Assembly (NCBI GenBank): GCA_002308635.1
Contig: DBWG01000150.1
Coordinates: 6,457 to 14,331, forward strand
Direction of reading: 5' to 3'
DNA from: Ruminococcaceae bacterium UBA1244
Lineage (GTDB): Bacteria > Bacillota > Clostridia > Oscillospirales > Acutalibacteraceae
Length of the DNA stretch: 7,875 bases
Notes under the pieces: model-generated
What the model was told of the DNA's origin: nothing
Seen by the model: the letters and a program-made list of their open reading frames with translations, nothing else
Database searches by the model: none
Shown here: positions 1 to 6,129 of the stretch, in pieces
How positions within the stretch are numbered: the first letter of the stretch is position 1
Layout: each line of letters begins with the position of its first letter
Program-made: the position numbers and the translations under genes

Positions 1-685
1 CTGTATCCGATGAAAGAGTGTGTGAGGCAGTAAATGTCTTGAACACTTCAAATTCGGCATAGGCTTTTCTTATATTCCCTGCGGAATTGACAGCCTTTAC
101 ATAGATCTGGTATTTGCCTGTCTTTGCGGGCTTTAAGGTGACGGTATCGCTGTTTGTGTCGTTTTTGATAAGTCTCCAGTTTGTATCCGTCGGGTTCTTG
201 AAATAGAATTTATAGCTGCATACGACTCCTTCGGATACAGATGCCGTTATTGTCTGTTTCTGTCCCAAGGTGATCCGGGCGTTTTTCAGACTGACACCTG
301 CACTGAAATCGACCGACTCAAATAAAAGATATTCCTTTCTGATCCTTCCTGCAGAATCCCTTGTTTTTACAAGGACTTCATATTTTCCGACAGAAGCGGC
401 TCTGATATCCGCAGTATTCTCCTGTGAATATTTTTTCAGGCATTTCCAGTTTTCGCTGCCGGAGAGCCGGTAATAAAACGCATAGGTACAGCCGGATGAT
501 CTTGACGCCGATGCTGTGACCGTACTGCCCAGAACAACCCTTACTGCAGAAAGCGAAGCCTTTCCCTGCACGGCTGAAACTGCCGGCTGTATCTGATCCG
601 GTGTTACGGAAGCAAAAACAGGTACCGGCGCTGCAGATATTGCAAGCGAAACGAGCAGCATGGCTGAAATGTATCGTATTTTCAT
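1..685 (-). CDS. Secreted triple-tyrosine-type beta-repeat protein, N-terminal part (runs off the window)
   Basis: The reading frame opens at ATG 685 and stays open to base 1, giving 228 residues plus one base; the C-terminus is outside the window. The start is supported by GAGGAG at 693-698, seven bases upstream. Residues 1-25 are a signal peptide: a short basic start (MKIRY), a hydrophobic core, and a likely cut after VFA (residue 25). Two beta repeats of about 85 residues follow (roughly 41-125 and 126-215), and a third begins near 216. Each shows the pattern [CT]-[YS]-x-F-Y-[YF] … W … G-K-Y-x-[VI]-x-V-K … [DN]-S-A-G-x-I-R-K-x-Y. The same repeat type ends the peptidase encoded just upstream. 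The protein is probably exported and displayed or released. No catalytic domain, dockerin or sortase signal is visible in this part, so its function is unknown; the missing part may carry an enzyme or an anchor. It has its own promoter. Confidence 0.85.
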   Translation of the reverse strand, partial: MKIRYISAMLLVSLAISAAPVPVFASVTPDQIQPAVSAVQGKASLSAVRVVLGSTVTASASRSSGCTYAFYYRLSGSENWKCLKKYSQENTADIRAASVGKYEVLVKTRDSAGRIRKEYLLFESVDFSAGVSLKNARITLGQKQTITASVSEGVVCSYKFYFKNPTDTNWRLIKNDTNSDTVTLKPAKTGKYQIYVKAVNSAGNIRKAYAEFEVFKTFTASHTLSSDT

Positions 686-728
686 AAATAAACTCCTCTC
701 ATTATGCAAACGCATTTTCTTTCACACT

Positions 729-757
729 ATTATAGCACAAAAAATCGTATTTGTACA
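729..757 (-). promoter_or_regulatory. Extended -10 sigma-A type promoter for the partial beta-repeat gene
   Basis: On the minus strand there is a perfect TATAAT (734-729) preceded by TGC, making an extended -10. A TGTACA box (757-752, four of six matches to TTGACA) lies 17 bases upstream. Transcription would begin near 722 and leave a leader of roughly 35 bases before ATG 685. The element lies just downstream of the peptidase terminator, so the two genes appear to be transcribed separately. Confidence 0.75.
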
Positions 758-786
758 GGCTGAATAACTATATTTTTTTAAGCCTG

Positions 787-826
787 AAAAAACAGCCCGC
801 AGCGATATTTGTCGCCGCAGGCTGTT
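787..826 (-). terminator. Intrinsic terminator of the C1 peptidase gene
   Basis: The minus-strand RNA forms a 15-bp stem between arms 826-812 and 805-791 (AACAGCCTGCGGCGA pairing with TCGCTGCGGGCTGTT, with two G-U pairs). The loop is six bases. A run of six U overlaps and follows the stem base (792-787). It starts 15 bases after the TAA stop at 843-841. This is a strong rho-independent terminator. Confidence 0.9.
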
Positions 827-840
827 GGGATATCAGGAAA

Positions 841-3800
841 TTATTTTACTTTAAGAGTAAAGTATGTTTTTGCAATTGTTCCGCTGCTGTCCTTTGCTTT
901 GATACATACCTCATACGTACCTTTTTCGGCAGGCTTGATATTGACATAGTTGGTTGTGCTGTAGCTGCGGACAGTTTTCCATGAAGATGAACCGGTCTTT
1001 TTGTAGCAGAAAGCATAGGTATAATTACCTGTACCGCCTGTTGCAGCCGCTCTGAGCTTTACGGCTGTGCCGAGATCGGCATTGTCTGATGACATTGTTG
1101 CATTTGTCTTTAACTCAGCCGCAACATTGACTGTGAAATACTTTTTGGATACCGTTCCGCTTGCATCCTTGACCTTGACGCAAACATCGTATGAAGCTGC
1201 CGAAGCAGGTGTGATAGATGTGACCGCATTGGTCTTGAATGACTGCTTTGTTGTCCAGTTGGATGATGTGGACTTTTTGTAGTATACAGCGTAAGTATAG
1301 GGAGCTGTGCCGCCCTCAGCGGAAGCTCTTACTTTGAAGCTTTCGCCTGCTTTTATAGCCGTTTTGCTGAGTGCCGACGTGTTGTTGAGGACATTGTAAT
1401 AAACGCTTGTTGAACCTGAACCGGAGATCTTGTTCATTGAACCGTTCTGATAGGTATATGTACCCTTTTCAAAGCGGTAGTTTGCGCCGCCTCTGCTGTC
1501 CCACTGACCGCTGCCGTTGTTGAAGCAGACATTTACATAATCGGCTGAACCGAGATCAATAGTATACTTGTGGGTATAGCCGGGCTTTTCGCTTGTGGAG
1601 ATCATAGCCTTTCCGGGAACGTCCGTCCATGCGCCGCTGCCGACCTGATAGTGGATATACGGAGTGCTGTAGCCCTTATAGTAGATCGTGGTGCTGTTTA
1701 CTACAATATCAATGCCCTTTTCTACTGTAAAGCTTACTGACTTTTCAGCTGCGGCTGTACCGTTGTACATCAGCTTCAGGGTCACTGTGTATGAACCTGT
1801 ATCATCCGGTATCCAGTTTGCGGAATTATCGGTATTAAGGCTGAGGGTCTTTGTTGCATTGTTGCCGGATACGGTGTAGCTGTAGGTTACAGGAACGCCG
1901 CCGGCCGTTACACTTGCTTTGAGCTTAACGGTATCGCCGGTCTTTATTGTGGTCTTATCAGCTGTAAGGCTGTTTATCTTTACAGTGCTGACTTTGAGTG
2001 CTGCGGTCTTGCTGACCTCAGTACCTACGGCATCCTTTACCGTTACCTTTACAGTGAAATCACCGGCAGAGGAAGGTGTAAAGTTTGCATTGTTGACTGT
2101 AGAATAAGACCTTATCCCCTTTTCTGTACCGTTGAGGATATATGAGAACTTATACTGATACGGAGCTGTTCCGCCGGAAGCAGAACCTGTAACGGCAATG
2201 CTCTGTCCCTGAGGGATAATATTCTGTGAAAGCTTTATTGAAGCCGAAAGCTCCTTGGGTGCGGGAGGATTATAAGCGCTGATAGTGCCGTTTGAATAAG
2301 TGAATACGCCCTTTGTGAAGGTGTAGTTTGCGCCATTTCTGCTGTCCCACTGGCTGCCGCCGTTGTTGAAGCAAACGTTTGCATAGCTCTTTGTGCCGAG
2401 GTCTATGGTATATTTATGTGTATAGCCGCTGACCTCGCTTGTTGCTGTCATAGCCTTTCCGGGAACATCCGTCCATGTGCCGGTCTCGATCTGGTAGTGG
2501 ATATACGGTGTTGAATAACCGCTGTAGTAGATCGTGACTTCATTTTTCGGAACAGGGTCATCGGAAACAGGGATCGTAACAGTCTTGCTGTCTTCCGTAA
2601 ACGAGAATCCCGGTTCTGCATTCATAGGATAAACTTTGCTGTTTTTCTTGTCGGAGATATACATTTCCTTGACTTTCATCGTCTCGCCGTTTGTATAGTT
2701 TCCGACCGTTATACTCCAGTCATATCCCTCGACACCGTATGCCGCTATATCGGGAACGATCTTTTCGAGGTCTATAGTCATGTGTCCTTCTGCAGGCTCG
2801 CCTATTTTTCCAAGATAGTTGTAAGGTATGTGGCCGTAGCCGTGATAGCCTACATAGTTAAGCGGGAAAGCATTCTCGGAATAAGAATCGCCTGTTTTTT
2901 TATTCTTTGCGGTAATAGTTACAGGACAAGAATCACGGCTAAAACCATTAAGGGTGTAGACAAGGTTGTAGCCCTCTTTATTGCTCTGTTCGGGGTCAAC
3001 AGAAATAGAGCCGACACCATGTAAGATACACTCTCTGCGGTCTGTATCGGCGCCGTTTACTGCTGAACGGTAGTTGAGTGCGTCATAAGCGATCCAGAGA
3101 TATCCTGCGTTGTTGTCTATTTTTCTCGTAGCGCTGAGATACCAGGCACCATTTTTGCCCCATGAATTCAGCATTTTGAAAGCGCCCATTTCGCCTTCAT
3201 CAACAACGTTGTTGCCGTTTATGTCGGTCCAGATCTCGTCATTATAACCAACGATGGTCATTTCATGTCCGGTCATTCTGCCGCCGATATAGCCCTGAAG
3301 GGTAGCGACATTCTCGCCGACAAAGCTGTTGTCGATCTTGTAGCCGCGGGGATTCTGAGTTGTACTTGCGGCGTTGCAGTTCTTTATCTTGATATTTTCG
3401 TTCCATTCTTCGATATTGGAATCGAAAATAAGGATCTTTCCGTCGCTGATCGCTTTTTTGAGAATCTTGAGTCTATCGTCATCAGGAGATTTTATTGCAG
3501 GCTCTTCCATTGAGAGATAAGAACCGCCGCCGGAATAAAATACCTGAGATTCTTCTCCGCTGTAATAATAAACATAGTCGAGGATCCTGTTGTTGAGTGC
3601 GTGCTCCCAGATATCGCCTGTTGCATGCCAGTTAAGATAGTTCGTACCGTAAGTGTTATCGGTCGCGATCGGGACATCTTTGATCGTCGGAACGCCCTGA
3701 GTCTTCAAAAGCTCGTAGACACGGTTGCTCCATGTGCCCCAGTCGCATGATTCATTCACATGGTTGTATGCGAAATTAGGAGAATAGGTATTTGCTGTTG

Positions 3801-4218
3801 TTGTGGAAACGCCTCTTGCCTTGTTGATGGTGTAGGTATACTGATAATATACCGCAGCCCAGGCAACGCAGGAGCTTATACCGCCCTGATCTCCGACAGG
3901 CGGCAGATAGATCGAATTCTGGTTTGTGCTGTTGTCAAATTTTGTAGCAAGGGTGTAAGCAGTTCCTGCCTGTGGCTTTGTACCCTCGACCTTAGCCGTA
4001 TAAGCTTCATATTCGCTTAGTGAGCCAATGATCTTCAGGTTTTCTGCATCTTCTTCGGTCATCGGCCGAACACCGTTTGTGTTGCGGATGACGACATCAC
4101 TCTCCTGCGGCTGCTCGTTCTGAGCGGCAGAAGCTGCTGCGGAAGCCGCCGGGATAACTCCGGCAAGAAGTGCAGACGCAAGGATACATGAAAGAAATCT
4201 TTTTGCTTTACTCTTCAA
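841..4218 (-). CDS. Secreted C1-family (papain-like) cysteine peptidase with two CBM25-like starch-binding modules
   Basis: The protein has 1125 residues. Residues 1-31 are a signal peptide (KSKAKR, hydrophobic core, ASA). The peptidase domain spans about 97-390. Q111 and C117 (GDQGGISSC) have the papain oxyanion Gln-to-Cys spacing of six; H318 lies in GHEMTIVGY and N351 in LNSWG, completing the catalytic set. Papain's Cys22 and Trp26 positions are I114 and V118, so that disulfide is absent. An EF-hand-like loop lies at 332-343. A beta-rich stretch of unknown fold covers about 395-555. CBM25-like modules occupy 561-646 and 843-928, separated by two Ig/PKD-like domains (about 656-745 and 746-835). 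Two triple-tyrosine-type repeats (about 940-1033 and 1034-1125) end the protein, with no dockerin or LPxTG. Inference: an extracellular protease held on starch or a similar glucan. The start is TTG at 4218, with AAGGGAG nine bases upstream and an in-frame stop just beyond at 4236-4234. Substrate unknown. Confidence 0.88.
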   Translation of the reverse strand: MKSKAKRFLSCILASALLAGVIPAASAAASAAQNEQPQESDVVIRNTNGVRPMTEEDAENLKIIGSLSEYEAYTAKVEGTKPQAGTAYTLATKFDNSTNQNSIYLPPVGDQGGISSCVAWAAVYYQYTYTINKARGVSTTTANTYSPNFAYNHVNESCDWGTWSNRVYELLKTQGVPTIKDVPIATDNTYGTNYLNWHATGDIWEHALNNRILDYVYYYSGEESQVFYSGGGSYLSMEEPAIKSPDDDRLKILKKAISDGKILIFDSNIEEWNENIKIKNCNAASTTQNPRGYKIDNSFVGENVATLQGYIGGRMTGHEMTIVGYNDEIWTDINGNNVVDEGEMGAFKMLNSWGKNGAWYLSATRKIDNNAGYLWIAYDALNYRSAVNGADTDRRECILHGVGSISVDPEQSNKEGYNLVYTLNGFSRDSCPVTITAKNKKTGDSYSENAFPLNYVGYHGYGHIPYNYLGKIGEPAEGHMTIDLEKIVPDIAAYGVEGYDWSITVGNYTNGETMKVKEMYISDKKNSKVYPMNAEPGFSFTEDSKTVTIPVSDDPVPKNEVTIYYSGYSTPYIHYQIETGTWTDVPGKAMTATSEVSGYTHKYTIDLGTKSYANVCFNNGGSQWDSRNGANYTFTKGVFTYSNGTISAYNPPAPKELSASIKLSQNIIPQGQSIAVTGSASGGTAPYQYKFSYILNGTEKGIRSYSTVNNANFTPSSAGDFTVKVTVKDAVGTEVSKTAALKVSTVKINSLTADKTTIKTGDTVKLKASVTAGGVPVTYSYTVSGNNATKTLSLNTDNSANWIPDDTGSYTVTLKLMYNGTAAAEKSVSFTVEKGIDIVVNSTTIYYKGYSTPYIHYQVGSGAWTDVPGKAMISTSEKPGYTHKYTIDLGSADYVNVCFNNGSGQWDSRGGANYRFEKGTYTYQNGSMNKISGSGSTSVYYNVLNNTSALSKTAIKAGESFKVRASAEGGTAPYTYAVYYKKSTSSNWTTKQSFKTNAVTSITPASAASYDVCVKVKDASGTVSKKYFTVNVAAELKTNATMSSDNADLGTAVKLRAAATGGTGNYTYAFCYKKTGSSSWKTVRSYSTTNYVNIKPAEKGTYEVCIKAKDSSGTIAKTYFTLKVK
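1435..1692 (-). repeat. CBM25-like module, copy 2 of the peptidase (residues 843-928)
   Basis: This is the second of two homologous modules in the peptidase; ungapped hand alignment with copy 1 gives 62 identical residues of 86. It has the family pattern IYYKGYSTPYIHYQ … WTDVPGKAM … FNNG … QWDSR-GANY. H856, W864 and W906 sit where, to my recollection, characterised CBM25 modules use one His and two Trp to stack on alpha-glucan. Binding of starch is expected from the family and was not shown. Confidence 0.75.
2281..2538 (-). repeat. CBM25-like module, copy 1 of the peptidase (residues 561-646)
   Basis: This is the first of the two modules, directly after the beta-rich region that follows the protease domain. 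Candidate ligand residues are H574, W582 and W624, with the same spacing as in copy 2 (8 and 42 residues). DNA similarity to copy 2 is obvious by eye, for example in the stretches around 1660-1690 and 2505-2535. This points to an internal duplication that has partly diverged. Confidence 0.75.
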
Positions 4219-4236
4219 ATGACATATCTCCCTTCA
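4208..4236 (-). promoter_or_regulatory. Ribosome binding site deciding a TTG start, with an overlapping out-of-frame ATG mini-ORF
   Basis: AAGGGAG at 4234-4228 is the only good Shine-Dalgarno match ahead of the peptidase. The in-frame codon at the right distance (nine bases) is TTG 4218-4216. The nearer ATG at 4225-4223 is only two bases from the Shine-Dalgarno and reads MSFEE then TAA (stop at 4210-4208) in another frame. No in-frame ATG precedes the signal peptide, and TGA at 4236-4234 blocks any upstream extension. TTG is therefore the best-supported start. Confidence 0.7.
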
Positions 4237-4287
4237 ATGTTGATTATTACGGCACGGGTCTTGTATCAAGCCTCATGCTTTTGTTAG

Positions 4288-4296
4288 ATTATACCA
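4288..4296 (-). promoter_or_regulatory. Extended -10 promoter of the C1 peptidase gene
   Basis: The minus strand carries TGG immediately followed by TATAAT (4293-4288), an extended -10. No good -35 box is found 16-18 bases upstream, where the sequence is instead occupied by an AT-rich palindrome. Transcription would start near 4281, giving a leader of about 60 bases before TTG 4218. The weak -35 suggests that the promoter depends on the extended -10 or on an activator. Confidence 0.55.
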
Positions 4297-4309
4297 CAGA
4301 AACGAAGCA

Positions 4310-4336
4310 ATTATAATTCTAAAAAAGAATTATAAT
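4310..4336. promoter_or_regulatory. Perfect AT-rich inverted repeat, candidate operator of the peptidase gene
   Basis: ATTATAATTCT (4310-4320) and AGAATTATAAT (4326-4336) are perfect 11-bp inverted arms around a five-base A spacer. It lies about -29 to -55 from the predicted peptidase start, over the expected -35 region. It lacks GC pairs and a following U tract, so it is a poor terminator. A dimeric regulator site is the simplest reading, but each arm also contains TATAAT, so a chance AT-rich palindrome or spare -10 elements remain possible. Confidence 0.5.
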
Positions 4337-4417
4337 ACACATAAAAATCAATCTGCTGAAATTTGTAAAAAATGGCAGATGTACCAATAATACGACCTCT
4401 TTTTTGTGTCATCATAC

Positions 4418-4451
4418 AAAAAGAGTCAAGCGACATTGCCGCCTGACTCTT
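4418..4451 (-). terminator. Intrinsic terminator of the flotillin gene
   Basis: The minus-strand RNA pairs AAGAGTCAGGCG (4451-4440) with CGCTTGACTCTT (4432-4421): 12 bp with one G-U pair and a seven-base loop. The U run covers 4422-4418. The stem begins eight bases after the TAA stop at 4461-4459. It separates the flotillin from the peptidase transcription unit. Confidence 0.88.
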
Positions 4452-4458
4452 CTTTATG

Positions 4459-5985
4459 TTATTCAGCTTGTGAACGCTCGGTTATATTGTTTGTGATATT
4501 TTCGGTAGTGGATGTTGAAAGAATACCTTTGACAGGTTCGGCTGCTGCCCTAACAAGACCGTTAAGCTCTTCGTTGAAGCTTTTGCCGTTAAGCGCCTGA
4601 TTTTTGGTATCAAGTATCTTCATCAGTTCTGGGATACCTGAAAGGGTATCAAGCAGCGCATTGCCTGTCTGGCTGCCCTGTGAGCTGCCGCCGATATTGA
4701 CAAACTGTGCGTTCTTGCCAAGCTCCGCCATGATAGTGGCGGTCTTTGTTGCGATCTCGATCCTTGCCTGAGTTTCGATCTTGACCTTTTCGATCTCGAA
4801 GTTGACCTTTTCGTTGGATGCACGGGCTTCTGCAAGGGCTCTTTCACCTTCCGCCTTTGCCATGAGCTTTGCTTTTTCGGCTTCAGCTTCTGCAATACCC
4901 TTCATCCTTGCGACCTCAGCCTCTGCGGAGCCTTCCTTTTTGATCCTGTCGGCTTCTGCTTCTGCCTTGATCTTTATTGCATTTGCTTCCTTTTCAGCAA
5001 CCTGCACCTGAGCTTCCGCATCTATCTTTTTGATATTTGCTGCGGCTTCCGCTTCGATCTGCTTTCTTTGTTTTTCGGCTTCGGCTTTTGTAGCGATAAC
5101 GTCCTTTTCCTTCATGGCGGCAAGATTTGCCTGTTCCTGTCTTACGACCTCTACCCGTCCCTGCTGTTCAGCGACCTCCTGCTGACGGACTGTTTTTTGC
5201 AGCTCGCCGGCGATGGCAGCGTCAGCTTCGGCTTTGTCGGTCTGTGACCTGAATTCTGCCAGTTTAAGCTTGTTGTCTCTTTCCTTTTCAGCGATCTCAA
5301 GCTGTGATGCAAGCTCGTTCTGCTTTGCGGTCTTTTCTGCCGCAGCCTTCTGGGTACGGACTTCCTGATCTACCATTGCTGTGGTAGTTTCGGCGGTCTT
5401 TCTCTTTTCCTGCATATCGGGAGCAGCCATGTTGTCGTAGTAACCGTTGTTGTCGGTGATGTCCTGAATGTTCAGGGATACCAGTTCCATGCCCATATTG
5501 ACCATTTCATCGGAAACGATCTCCTTTACCTTTTCGGTAAAGGTCTGCTTGTCCATAAGCACTGCCTCAGGGGTCATGGATGCGACTATATCACGCACAG
5601 CACCCGTCAGTGTCAGGCGGACATCATTGATGATACCGTCCTGACCTCTTTCCTTGAAGGACATGATAGCTTTTTTGAGTCTGACCATATCGTTGACATC
5701 AGGTCTGATCTGGGCTGTCCAGTCAATTATGATCGGTACTGCCGTTTTGGTCTTTACTTCGTCACGGTCAGCAGTCACGGTGAGCATACAAAGATCAAAA
5801 TACTGAGCCTTTCTGAAGATCGGGATAACAAAGCTGCCTCCGCTTACTTTGATCTTCGGTGCCTTGCCGCCTGTGATTATCAGTGCCTTATCAATATCTG
5901 CGACCTTATATATACTGCACAGGAATATGATAAGCGCAACAAGTACGGCAGCGCCAATTCCGACAGAGATTAAAATTACTTCCAT
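4459..5985 (-). CDS. floT: Flotillin-like SPFH/band 7 membrane scaffold protein (FloT type)
   Basis: The protein has 508 residues, close to Bacillus subtilis FloT (about 509). ATG 5985 is chosen because AAGGAGG (6000-5994) lies eight bases upstream. A GTG at 6009 is in frame, but using it would translate through that Shine-Dalgarno. Residues 3-24 are one membrane segment (VILISVGIG… to FLCSIYK). An SPFH/PHB domain follows (about 25-190; it includes VSGGSFVIPIF, a hallmark early segment, and DRDEVKTKTAVPI). Residues about 190-415 form a long Ala/Glu/Lys-rich coiled coil with many AEAE-type repeats, typical of flotillins. The tail (416-508) includes an ELGKNAQFVNIGG segment. Family knowledge: flotillins oligomerise on the inner face of the membrane in functional microdomains and affect fluidity, signalling and secretion. 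No NfeD-family partner gene, often found beside floT, is in the window; the neighbours give no clue to its clients. The symbol is by family resemblance. Confidence 0.9.
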   Translation of the reverse strand: MEVILISVGIGAAVLVALIIFLCSIYKVADIDKALIITGGKAPKIKVSGGSFVIPIFRKAQYFDLCMLTVTADRDEVKTKTAVPIIIDWTAQIRPDVNDMVRLKKAIMSFKERGQDGIINDVRLTLTGAVRDIVASMTPEAVLMDKQTFTEKVKEIVSDEMVNMGMELVSLNIQDITDNNGYYDNMAAPDMQEKRKTAETTTAMVDQEVRTQKAAAEKTAKQNELASQLEIAEKERDNKLKLAEFRSQTDKAEADAAIAGELQKTVRQQEVAEQQGRVEVVRQEQANLAAMKEKDVIATKAEAEKQRKQIEAEAAANIKKIDAEAQVQVAEKEANAIKIKAEAEADRIKKEGSAEAEVARMKGIAEAEAEKAKLMAKAEGERALAEARASNEKVNFEIEKVKIETQARIEIATKTATIMAELGKNAQFVNIGGSSQGSQTGNALLDTLSGIPELMKILDTKNQALNGKSFNEELNGLVRAAAEPVKGILSTSTTENITNNITERSQAE

Positions 5986-6008
5986 TTTTTGTTCCTCCTT
6001 GAGTATCA

Positions 6009-6026
6009 CCGGAGCGTTATCTCCGG
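6009..6026 (-). promoter_or_regulatory. Small GC-rich hairpin in the flotillin leader
   Basis: CCGGAG (6026-6021) and CTCCGG (6014-6009) pair perfectly around a six-base loop; an outer G-U pair (6027/6008) could extend the stem. It ends eight bases before the AAGGAGG of the flotillin. It has no U tract and is therefore not a terminator. It could protect the 5' end or keep the ribosome binding site open; this is inference. Confidence 0.45.
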
Positions 6027-6056
6027 CAGCATCGTGTTTGATATCCTACGATCATT

Positions 6057-6062
6057 ATTATA
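6057..6062 (-). promoter_or_regulatory. Candidate -10 box for the flotillin gene
   Basis: A perfect TATAAT (6062-6057) lies in the 144-base gap between the helicase stop and the flotillin start, about 70 bases before ATG 5985. No convincing -35 is found at 16-18 bases. The gap also contains an A/T-rich stretch with a weak stem (about 6106-6080, ACAG…CTGT) followed by six U at 6079-6074. That might act as a poor terminator for the helicase gene. Read-through from the helicase cannot be excluded. Confidence 0.4.
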
Positions 6063-6129
6063 TATGATCCGATAAAAAACAGGATAGGAATATTATCATC
6101 CGTCTGTTAAAAAAATGGTGTTTGTTCAA

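Noticed and set aside
3190..3225. Dockerin module in the peptidase
   Set aside because: Only one EF-hand-like loop is present, and it lies inside the catalytic domain. Dockerins have two such loops, usually at a terminus. The C-terminus ends in a beta repeat.
4310..4336. AT-rich palindrome as a transcription terminator
   Set aside because: The stem has only two GC pairs and no U tract follows it, and a proper terminator already lies upstream at 4418-4451.
4781..5011. Plus-strand open frame rich in Ser/Ala/Phe
   Set aside because: It is the antisense shadow of the Ala/Glu/Lys coiled coil of the flotillin; it has no ribosome binding site and no domain.
5986..6009. GTG 6009 as the flotillin start, adding eight residues
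   Set aside because: The added codons cover the AAGGAGG that sits eight bases from ATG 5985, and the extra residues (MILKEEQK) have no flotillin character.
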